A stretch of DNA of 20,089 nucleotides from Pelomyxa schiedti (taxonomy: Eukaryota > Evosea > Pelobiontida > Pelomyxidae): positions 1-20,089 of the forward strand of contig JAHLWZ010001096.1 of assembly GCA_020536535.1 (NCBI GenBank), in the 5' to 3' direction. Position 1 is the stretch's first letter. Each line of letters begins with the position of its first letter. Both the position numbers and the translations under genes were made by a program. The notes under the pieces are model-generated. The model searched no databases, was not told the DNA's origin, and saw only the letters and a program-made list of their open reading frames with translations. Of the stretch, positions 1-9,181 are shown one piece after another.

Positions 1-71
1 ATGAGTTCCTGAGCAAGGCCAGTTGTTCGCAGTCACTGGCTCCTGTTGTGGAAATGGCCATCAGGCTCAAC
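1..71 (+). repeat. Direct repeat copy A (kinase C-terminal exon)
   Basis: These 71 bases are identical to 1602-1672. Both copies lie in the final exon of a PAK-like gene, about 1.6 kb apart on the same strand. This is a sign of recent tandem duplication or gene conversion. Confidence 0.9.
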
Positions 72-113
72 AACACAGTACCTCCACCATCACACTCTCC
101 CGAAATGAGTTGA
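3..113 (+). CDS. C-terminal end of a PAK/STE20-like kinase (5' part outside window)
   Basis: The open frame enters from the left edge and ends at TGA 111-113. It encodes the end of a PAK-type kinase domain: an HEFL-like alpha-I helix, then LAPVVEMAIRL and a short Pro/Ser tail. Bases 1-71 are identical to 1602-1672 of the next gene, so the two are close tandem paralogues or have been homogenised by gene conversion. The tails diverge after that point. The catalytic centre lies outside the window, so activity cannot be judged. The next gene on the same strand could start 75 bp downstream. Confidence 0.8.
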   Translation, partial: EFLSKASCSQSLAPVVEMAIRLNNTVPPPSHSPEMS

Positions 114-188
114 GTGATCCTCCAGCATCCACTTTTTCTTTTCAAAGAACCATCCATCGGTTGTTGTTTCGTTTTTGTTGGTGTGACG

Positions 189-1714
189 ATGAGTCGCCGG
201 CGTTTAACGTGCAGTCGGTGTGGCTCATGTGCCGATCACCAGGCAATGCGAGTTGATGATGATGTGATAACACAGATCCAGAAGAACGTGCGTGACGTGG
301 CCGACGATGCCAAATGCTGTGAGACGAGGAGGCCCGAGCACCACCATGACCACCACCACGGCCAGGGGCAGCAGCAGGGGAGCGGGGGCAGGGTGAAGAC
401 TATGATAAGGCCCATCAGGGGGTGCCCTCACATTGTAACGCCATTGTCATTCTATGGGGTTTCGGGTTTGGGTTTGGGGGATTGAGTTTGGGGAGTGTGA
501 TGACGTGTGTGCGCCAACTGCCAAATTCTCTCTTTTTTTTTTTGACTGTGTAAAGGCCTATGATGAGGAACAGGAAGAGGCAGTCGACGGCCACGAGTGC
601 GCTGTGTTTCATTGTATTCACAAGGAGTCACGGCGACACGTTGCTGTGTGGGAAATACCAGAACCAGACGACAAAATCAATTCAAAGATTGGTGCAATGA
701 TTGCACGCAGGCACCCGAACATTGTGGAGTTCATTGAGAGCTACATGGTTGATAACTGTCTGTGGATTGTCACCGAAGTTATTGTTTTCATTCCTTCTGA
801 GTCATTGACATATTTCTTTTCCAAGTTCATGTCTGGAGGATGCCTAACCGATGTGGTTTCTCATTTCCCCGAATTGAAGCTCACAGAACATCAAATTTCG
901 TATGTATGCAGGCTGTGTCACAAAAAGAAACGAATGAGTTAACACACTCCTCTTCACAAGATAATTCTTTGTGTCATGAAATCCCTTGCACACATTCATG
1001 CTTTGAATTACATTCACAGGTATTTCCCGTTATTTCTCTTTTTGGTTTCTAAATAACAAAAAGAGATATCACGAGCTACCATATTCTACTGTCCCTGGAT
1101 GGTGCTGTCAAGCTTGCCGATTTTGGTAAACTTCCTTTCTAAATACTTTTTCACGCAACAATTCTTTCCTGTAGCATATACAAGAAGCCTGATTCGACCT
1201 TGTTCAGTCATTGGAATTCCGTGAGTGAAAACGCAATACACACTCTCACATTCAGAATAATTGAATGAGCGTGGCTCTAACCTACCAAAAGGTACTACTT
1301 GAGCGTCGAATATATCAAGTGCCTCTTCCGCCGGCTCCCCACTATCTAAACATAGAATGCAGGTCCCAAGTATACACTGCAACCACTGACGTGTGGAGCA
1401 CCGGGATTCTGTGCATGGAGATGGTGGAAGGGAAGGTGCCATATCAGGAGCTCCACCCAATGAGGGCACTGTTCCTCATCCCCACGAAGGGCATTCCACC
1501 ACTCAAGAACCCAGAGCAGGTGTCACCTCAACTCGCGTCATTCATCAGTGAGTGCCTCAAGCCCGCTGGGACCAGGCCATCCTCAGCCGAAATGCTCACA
1601 CATGAGTTCCTGAGCAAGGCCAGTTGTTCGCAGTCACTGGCTCCTGTTGTGGAAATGGCCATCAGGCTCAACGCCAAAATACCTCCATCGCCCTCTGAAT
1701 CCCCATTTGATTGA
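189..1714 (+). CDS. PAK-like pseudokinase, multi-exon
   Basis: Proposed exons are 189-458, 556-777, 826-903, 961-1019, 1064-1125, 1175-1220 and 1363-1714, giving 362 residues. Kinase landmarks align to PAK in order: RHPNIVEFIESY, LWIVTE|FMSGGCLTDVV, YIHRD, LSLDGAVKLADF, then DVWSTGILCMEMVEG and a conserved C-lobe. Catalytic residues are missing. VAIK reads VAVW (Trp codon 649-651), and the alphaC Glu is not visible. The catalytic loop reads HRDITSYH, so Lys is Thr and Asn is His. DFG becomes DFA across the 1126-1174 intron. The APE exon is a stop-containing relic at 1256-1291, and joining 1220 to 1363 keeps frame without it. The first exon (His/Gln/Gly-rich, no CRIB motif) is the least certain part; its 97-bp phase-0 intron supports it. 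The product is probably a non-catalytic scaffold, or an early pseudogene. Confidence 0.72.
1256..1291 (+). pseudogene. Decayed exon (activation-segment/APE exon) inside the pseudokinase gene
   Basis: This segment sits exactly where the paralogue at 7352-8669 has a 27-nt exon encoding YWMSPEVIR. It has a usable acceptor (CAG at 1253-1255), a donor (GT at 1292) and the same phases (2 in, 2 out). Read in the homologous frame it contains TGA and TAA. Only the Trp, Pro and final Arg positions recall the active version. If it is skipped, the mRNA stays in frame, since phase 2 joins phase 2. Confidence 0.6.
1602..1672 (+). repeat. Direct repeat copy B (kinase C-terminal exon)
   Basis: This copy is identical to bases 1-71 and diverges immediately after the CTCAAC that ends the shared block. 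The inverted third kinase at 7352-8669 carries a clearly more diverged version of the same exon. Confidence 0.9.
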
Positions 1715-1722
1715 GGCACAAC

Positions 1723-1728
1723 AAAAAA
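1723..1728 (-). terminator. Pol III oligo-T terminator of tRNA-Leu
   Basis: Six A on the plus strand read as T6 on the tRNA strand, starting 2 bases past the tRNA 3' end. This is a standard Pol III stop signal. It lies in the presumed 3' UTR of the convergent kinase gene. Confidence 0.8.
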
Positions 1729-1730
1729 CA

Positions 1731-1812
1731 TGCGCCGGCTGGGATTCGAACCCAGGCTCCAAAGGAAATGCATCTTGAGTGCACCGCGTTAGACCAACTC
1801 CGCCACCGACGC
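1731..1812 (-). tRNA. tRNA-Leu (anticodon CAA)
   Basis: The reverse complement folds as a complete class II tRNA of 82 nt. It has a 7-bp acceptor stem with one G-U pair and discriminator A, and a 3-bp D stem with a large loop. The anticodon stem is 5 bp with loop CTCAAGA; the CAA anticodon is at 1775-1777. A long variable arm (TCC/GGA stem) and a T arm CTGGG-TTCGAAT-CCCAG complete it. It decodes UUG. No intron is present. The internal B box GGTTCGAATCC and an A-box-like TGGCGGAGTTGG are the expected Pol III promoter. The gene is antisense to and 16 bp beyond the kinase stop, and the E2 gene starts 109 bp beyond its 5' end. Confidence 0.96.
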
Positions 1813-1921
1813 TCCACACTTTCCTCCCACTCCTTCGCTGTACGCAAGCCAAAAAATAGAAAAATATTTTTTTTCGTCTTGTTTTTCGAGAGAAAAACAA
1901 ACACACCGGCTTCGGAGGAGG

Positions 1922-3248
<1,327 letters not shown>

Positions 3249-3362
3249 CACCAAACAAGTACAAAAATAAGAAGGTATCCATCCCACATCTAAATGTAAA
3301 CTTACATAATAGCAGAAAATTTGGAATGATTTTTCTTTTTTTACTATGGCCGCACACTGGAC

Positions 3363-3912
3363 TCAACTCACAACAACTGTGACAGTGAAGACTTTAGAAG
3401 CAGGGTGGTGTTCCCATGACCTCTTGTATCCAAGCCTCACCTGAGTTGTTCCCGGTGTCAATGGCCTCAGTTTTATCACAGCAATGCCCCCTTTTGAATA
3501 AAACCAAAATTAACAGTGAGTTAATGCTAATGTTGTCTCCAAATTACTTGCAATAATAACTACTAATAGAGATGTAGTAACAGACACGGAAAAGCAACAT
3601 ACCAGCACCACATAGCGTGCGAGGGGGTGGTTCAAACTCATTAGTGAGCTCCAAAATGGCAGCGTCACACTGCTCTACAGCCCAGTTGAACCTTAGTAAC
3701 CAGTTATTAATAACTTCAAGTGGTGGTTTGCTTGTTGGCTACTATCATGTTTGATTTTTTTTTAACAAACAACAACAAGCCAGGGGCAAAACTATGGCTC
3801 ACCCGGTTGTGGGATTGGCGGGCAGCCTGATGACGGCGACATTATGGGACGCTATGGACAGCGTAACAGTTGTGCCGTTGTCACCCTCCCCTACAATCGT
3901 TTCACTTGCCAT
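3363..3912 (-). CDS. Chagasin-family (I42) inhibitor of cysteine peptidases
   Basis: Exons 3912-3803, 3691-3603 and 3490-3363 encode 108 residues, the usual chagasin length. The three family loops that enter a papain-type active site are visible in order. They are NPTTGFNW (about residue 33-40, split by intron 1), GAGG (about 65-68, split by intron 2) and YKRSWE (about 88-93, where RPWE is usual). The protein ends in FTVTVVVS, the typical last strand. The ATG at 3910-3912 places MASETI just before the first strand. No signal peptide is present, so the product as modelled is cytosolic. A secreted form would need an unseen upstream exon. Known relatives control endogenous or phagosomal cathepsin-like proteases in trypanosomatids and amoebae. 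The gene is divergent from the GH31 gene. Confidence 0.88.
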
Positions 3913-4119
3913 TCCAAACGACACTCTTTTGATCAAAAAACAACGGCACTGCAGTCTCCGTACAGGAGCAAGATGATCGTGGCGAAAGTACACTGGGGAG
4001 GGTTCGGGAACAGAATTACATGATAGCTCTCAGTTTACACAGTGGTTGAATGCTCATCACTCTGAGAATTGATTATGCACATCTGAAATGGTTACGGTAA
4101 AACACTGTGCCGGTTCGGA
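3913..4119. promoter_or_regulatory. Divergent intergenic region between inhibitor and GH31 genes
   Basis: These 207 bp must hold both start regions. I see no clear TATA box, ORF with family resemblance, or repeat. The role is inferred from position only. Confidence 0.4.
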
Positions 4120-7100
4120 ATGACAGGCGTTGTCAACGTGGCGGGGATTGTGTGGTGGTTGCTGGTTATGGGAGTGGTGCAATGTGGGAAGTCCTATGGT
4201 GATGGTTCAGTTGTTGCTGGTAATGCTAGATTCAGTGCTTACACGTCACGTCTCGTGAGAATGGAGTGGTCTGCAACTGCACAATTTGACGGTGTGTCTT
4301 GTGTGGTGTTAGACATTGCTTAAAATCTCCCAACATGTTAAACAGATAGGCCAACTGTTACGTTTATAAACAGAGACGTTGGACCTCCTAGCGATTTGCA
4401 GTGGCACATTTCTGATTCTGTCCTATACCTTTCAACATCTTATGTTCTTTTCTACTAGTGTTTCACTGGGAAACTGAAAAACCTTCAGATTAAACTCATA
4501 TACCATATGAACAACACTGCACCTTTTACTGCAGAATCCCTGCAGGTGGTTATTTCTTACGACAGGTTTCTTTTTCGCCCTTTTTCCAGCCGTAACACAA
4601 AAAAAAGTAAAACTGAGACTTGGGTTCCAGGGAAAAAAGACAAAGAAAACTTAAAAGGCTCTGTGGTAACTATTTCTCCCTAATTATTTCTCTTATATAT
4701 CTGTAGATGACCATGGATTGTTACGAAGTATTTTCCCAAATAAATTGGTTGTGAGCAATTCTTCATGTCTCATCGCGTGCAGGCCAACCCTGATGATTGT
4801 ATATTTATCTATTATTCCCGTTTACAACCTGGTCTCCTCAGTACAGCTGGTTCCATCAATTCCCTTATCTTATTACACGCTTATTCCTTTTCTTAGGGTG
4901 GGTTATCGTAGACGATTCAACAGATGCAGCTCTTACTGGCCCCTCCGACTGGCCATGGAGAGTGGAACGCCCAGAAACTGATTCTTACACAGACTGGTAT
5001 ATGTTTGGGCACGGGCATGACTATAAGCAGGCGCTGCTTGATTTTACTCTGGTTGCCGGGAAAGTTGGATTCTTACCTGCGCATGCACAAGGCATATGGT
5101 GGAGCCGGTGGCATGCCGTGAGACCACCTTCCTTCTCTTTAAAGTTCTTTCTGAGTCACAGTTAGTATGATGAAGAGGAAGTTAAAGAATTGGTACAGGA
5201 TTACCAAGATCACGATTTACCACTTCATGTGTTTGTATTGGATATGGACTGGTAACATTGATTACATTTCCTTTTTTTTTTTGTGATTGTACACAGGCAC
5301 ATCGAGCCTACTGATATAGGATGTAAGCCGTGGGGTGGATATACATGGAACACAACACTTTTCCCGGACCCAGATGAATTCCAAGGTAGCTCTCAGATTT
5401 AGATTTTCTGGCTGTTCTTTCCTGATGTTAACCTATTTGATAAATAGATTGGACAGGACAACAACCTTACCCAGATCTCAAGTTGGTGTTAAACGTGCAT
5501 GATCAGGTTACATGATGTACTTACTGCTGCAAATACTCCTAATACCGGTGTTTCCAGGAAGGAGTAAACCGCTGCCAAGAAATGTTTGAGGAGGTACAGC
5601 AGGCAATGGGTGCATCCGGATTCGTACCTTGCAATTTTCAAAACGAAACCTTTACTGACAGTGAGTATTGAGACAAAATTTCAACTTTTAATAATGACTT
5701 AGCTATGTACTCATACTGCTATGGTGAAAGCCCGGGAGTTGATTATTGGTATTACAGAATTTTTTCCTAGACATCTTTACAAAAAAGGAAGGTGGACAGA
5801 CTACTGTCAATTTGATAAGAATAACCGAGGAGATTACCACTGTTTGCACGACACAGGCGATTCGCCGCTGTTATGGTCAAATTACGTCCATGTGGAGTAC
5901 ATAAATAAGAAATTGGGCAAGCGCGGCTTGGCTCTTGCCCCTTACGGCGGGTTAGGGAATCACAGATACCCACAGGTAATTGGTCTCTTAGATATCCAGT
6001 ATTCATCGGTCTTAGACAGGATCAGGCGATACAAACTCCATTTGGTATTGTTTAAGGACTTACCTTACATTTAGTGGGTTAATTTTTCATGACTAGGGGA
6101 GTTCTCGCTTTTGAAATCTTTCAAACTTTGACTGCTGCAAACGTTCTCACCGGTTGGACAAGTGACCTAGGAGGTTTTTATGGTGAAGGGGTATCCCAGT
6201 GGGAGATTTACCTACGTTGGGTGCAATGGGGAGGTCTGTATAGCTTCTCTCTTCATTAGTAACAACAGGACAGTTTACTCACCATCATTCCGCACTCATT
6301 GCTGTGGATGTGAACGGGAGATCTGGTTGTACCCCAACTATGATCTGTTTCAGGCATCTTTCCAGCTGAGATCGGCACTTTTCCCGTATATTTACTCAGA
6401 AGCTTGGCAAACTCTGACCACAGGTTTATTTTCACTCAGTTCTTTCTTACACCGGTTCAAGGGGTTATCAACCAACACCCACTCTACTATGATTGGCCAG
6501 AAAATACAGAGAGCTATACAGAACACCAGCAGTACCTGTTTGGGAGCGTTTTCATGGTGCACCCTATTTACACGCCTGCGGATCCTCTCACAAATTTGAC
6601 AATTCCGCGTGACACTTGGATTCCTCCCGGAGATGTAGTTACGAAGTCCACCATCCTTTTCTTCTAATCAAAATTATGATAGTGGGTGGAATGGTCAACA
6701 GGAGAACTTTTCACCGGGCCAATGTGGCGCACACAACTGGCCTACACATTTGCTGATGTTCCTGTTTACGCTAGAGCTGGCTCCATTGTACCAATGCGCA
6801 GCCTTGAAGAGAGCCATGCCGTGGCACCCCAGAACCTCATTTTACACATAGTCCCGGGCCAATCCGGTTCTTTCCAAGTAATCATTCCTACTTGCACGGC
6901 ATCCACGTTGTTAACCCCACAAACAGATATTCGAGGATGATGGAGATACCTGGGCGTTCCAGAACAGCGGAGAATTCTATCTGTGCAATGTTTCGCAATC
7001 AACAACAGCCACGGCAACAACAGTGACAATATCACCATGCTCAGATGGGAATGGGTTTTCCGGACAGCCATCATCCAGAACCTACACAATAAACCTGAGA

Positions 7101-7256
7101 GGATCCACTTCACTTCCGCAAGATGCGGAGTGCAACGGAATGGCACCGCACTCTGTCACACTCATAACAGAACCACCCAGGGACATCAGCATTCTTCAGA
7201 TAGAGTGCGGTACCTATGACTACTGTGCAAGTGTGAGCCTTGTTGTTACGTGGTAG
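4120..7256 (+). CDS. Secreted glycoside hydrolase family 31 (alpha-glucosidase-like)
   Basis: Eighteen exons (first 4120-4291, last 6927-7256) sum to 778 residues plus stop. A signal peptide (residues 1 to about 23, core IVWWLLVMGVV) precedes the GH31 N-terminal beta domain: NARFSAYTSRLVRMEW, a TWVPGKKD...NLKGSV block and PGLLSTAGWVIVDDS. The TIM barrel shows WWSRW, VLDMDW and WGGYTW. The nucleophile is D383 in WWTDYCQ and the acid/base D446 in TGSGDT. SDLGGF and PSFRTHC follow. FGSVFMVHPI and PVYARAGSIVP mark the C-terminal sheets. A Cys-rich extension of about 90 residues ends the protein. All catalytic residues are present, so it should hydrolyse alpha-linked sugars in a lysosomal or extracellular compartment; the substrate is unknown. 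Exons of 21 nt (4707-4727) and 29 nt (6016-6044) are unusually small. It converges on the pseudokinase gene, stops 95 bp apart. Confidence 0.92.
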
Positions 7257-7351
7257 ATATCCACACTTTCTGCAAAGATAAATAGAACATTTTCTTTCAT
7301 AGTCTTTTAAGTACTTCAGGTTGTTAGTGAACGGGCAACGGCAGGAATTTT

Positions 7352-8669
7352 TTAGTGTGAGTCTGATGGTGGTGGTACTGTGTTGAGCCTGATGGCCATT
7401 TCCACAACGGGAGCGAGGGACTGTGCACAACTGGCCTTGCTCAGGAACTCATGCGAGAGCATTTCAGCTGATGATGGCCTCGTCTCAGCCGGCTGGAGAC
7501 AAGTGCTTATGAAGGACGTGAACTGTGGGGACCACTGTTCAGCATTTCGGAGTGGAGGCATGGGTCTAGTTGAAATGTAGAACAGCGCGCGGAGCGGCGG
7601 GCAGTCGTTGTAAGGCGGAACACCTTCGGCCATCTCCATGCACAAAATCCCAGCGCTCCATACATCTGCTGTTCCAGAGTATGTTTGACCCCTTGTGGAG
7701 GAGTTCGATGGATAGGTAATAAATACGAAAAGGCAAAAAAAACCGGATAACTTCGGGACTCATCCAGTAACTATAAGGTAATTAGTTGTAATTCTTTACT
7801 GAGAATTATTGACACACGGGGTTCCGACTACTGTGCCATCTGGGGTTCTCAACAGGCCACAAGTAACATCTTCAAGCGTTTGATTAACACTACTGTTTAA
7901 AAAGGAGTTTACATGAATTAGCTAGTTTCACCGAGCCATCCAAAGAAAGTAGAACAGCGGTGCTCCGCAGGTCTCTTTTTTTTTTCTCAAAACTCTTTTG
8001 AGCCCAAGAGATTATGACCTGTGAATGAGTTTCAGGCTATGAATATGTACAAGTGCTTTCATTGTACAAAGTATGATCTACAAAGCTTTAAGATGGCACT
8101 AGTAAAATTTAGTGTGTGGTACATAGGCAATTTGGTGTTCTGTGAGCTTCAGTTCGGGGAAATGAGAAACCACATCGGTTAGGCATCCTCCAGACATGAA
8201 CTTGGGAAAGAAATATGTCAACGTTAAAGAATGAAAGAGAACAATAACCTCGGTCACAATCCACAAGCAATCTCCCACCACATAGCTCTCAATGAATTCT
8301 GGGATGCTTGAGTGCCTAAGAGCTATTAAAGTGGAAATTGCCCGATTCACGGTTTGTCTATCCTTTCGTGAAATGTAGGGTATTTTTTGGACGGCAACTG
8401 GCATATGTGTTTCCTTGTGGAAACACAAAACCGTTTCACAACGCCACCCTTCAGAAGAAAGCTGTTTTGATTCTATGTACACCTTGAGAGTAGTGAAAAG
8501 AGGGATGGCTCGGAGGAGGAACCCTAACCTCCAGAGGATCACCTCTTAGAGGTTCAGTTGCGAAGTAGATGCCCCAAACTTCTGGCAGCCCAACAAAGCC
8601 AGTGTCAGAATTGAACTCCACATGAACATTGTGACGAACGCAGTGGGGTTCTCCCACAGTGTGTGTCTT
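7352..8669 (-). CDS. CRIB-domain PAK-like pseudokinase
   Basis: Exons 8669-8543, 8472-8249, 8200-8123, 8077-8019, 7974-7913, 7869-7818, 7770-7744 and 7691-7352 encode about 322 residues with matched phases. The first exon carries a near-perfect CRIB/PBD motif (HNVHVEFNSDTGFVGLPEVW), the binding site for GTP-bound Rac/Cdc42. The kinase domain follows with FIESYVVGDCLWIVTE, GGCLTDVV, LIHRD, GTPYWMSPEV and DVWSAGILCMEM. It looks catalytically dead. VAIK reads VAVQ and the alphaC Glu is not visible. The catalytic loop is HRDLRSTA, so Lys is Arg and metal-binding Asn is Ala. DFG becomes NSY across the 7912-7870 intron. Unlike its paralogue, it keeps the APE segment, on a 27-nt exon. No in-frame ATG precedes the CRIB motif, so a short upstream exon must supply the start. 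A likely role is a Rac/Cdc42-binding scaffold or decoy. Confidence 0.82.
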
Positions 8670-9181
8670 CTTTAACCTAACTCAAGTTTGAACAACAACC
8701 GAGCATAGACGATGGAATACATATGGCAATTTGTTTGGCCGCCAGTACGACAGTAACACGACAAACTGACCACTTTTCCCTTGATATTCGATCACGCAGA
8801 TCCGCACGTGGACACGAACCACCACTGATTGTCGTTTGTTTTTTTAGTGAATTTGCAAGCACAAACTTGACCAATGCAGGCAGGGAAGGGGTGTCACATT
8901 TTCGGTGGAACGAACGTCTACGACTGAAAGGAAAGATAGATTAGAGATCACGCGATCTTGATCATCAAACCCCTTCTAAGTTCTAATCCACACTTAGCAA
9001 CAGACCAATTGGTCCAGGAGACGCACCGCAGGTTTTATTTTTAGTTTTTATTTCGCCCTAAGTCACACTCCGGAGACTGAGTCCAAGTCCCCCAAACGCC
9101 AAATACCCATCGATCGTTCGCCCCTCGACGACAAACACCACAAAACACACCCACAAGCGAAGCCCAAATTTCGTCGGCCTC
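8670..9181. promoter_or_regulatory. Divergent intergenic region between CRIB pseudokinase and CHD gene
   Basis: These 512 bp contain no reading frame I recognise. They probably hold the missing first exon of the pseudokinase gene and the promoters of both genes. The clearest structure is the CCAAT palindrome at 9003-9014. A TTTTATTTTTAGTTTTTATTT tract lies about 130 bp before the CHD start codon. Confidence 0.4.
9003..9014. promoter_or_regulatory. 12-bp palindrome containing CCAAT on both strands
   Basis: GACCAATTGGTC is a perfect palindrome with a CCAAT box on each strand. It lies 167 bp upstream of the CHD ATG. A CCAAT-factor site is a reasonable guess for a divergent promoter, but chance occurrence is possible. 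Confidence 0.25.

Noticed and set aside
1256-1291. Reassigned stop codons to rescue the TGA and TAA in the decayed exon
   Set aside because: Other genes here end in TGA, TAA or TAG at the expected C-termini, and none uses a stop codon inside a conserved domain.
1265-1714. A simple open frame reading straight from 1265 through the kinase C-lobe, with about 30 extra residues before DVWSTG
   Set aside because: The extra residues match nothing in the paralogue. A phase-2 acceptor at 1362 gives an exact match in intron position and frame to the 7352-8669 gene.
3249-3362. Further coding exons between the E2 stop and the inhibitor stop
   Set aside because: The stretch is short, AT-rich and shows no splice-linked frame. 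It is best read as convergent 3' UTRs.
8677-8874. A 65-codon minus-strand frame just upstream of the CRIB exon as the N-terminus of the pseudokinase
   Set aside because: Its composition looks non-coding, it ends in a stop before the CRIB frame, and I found no donor and acceptor pair in phase that joins it convincingly.
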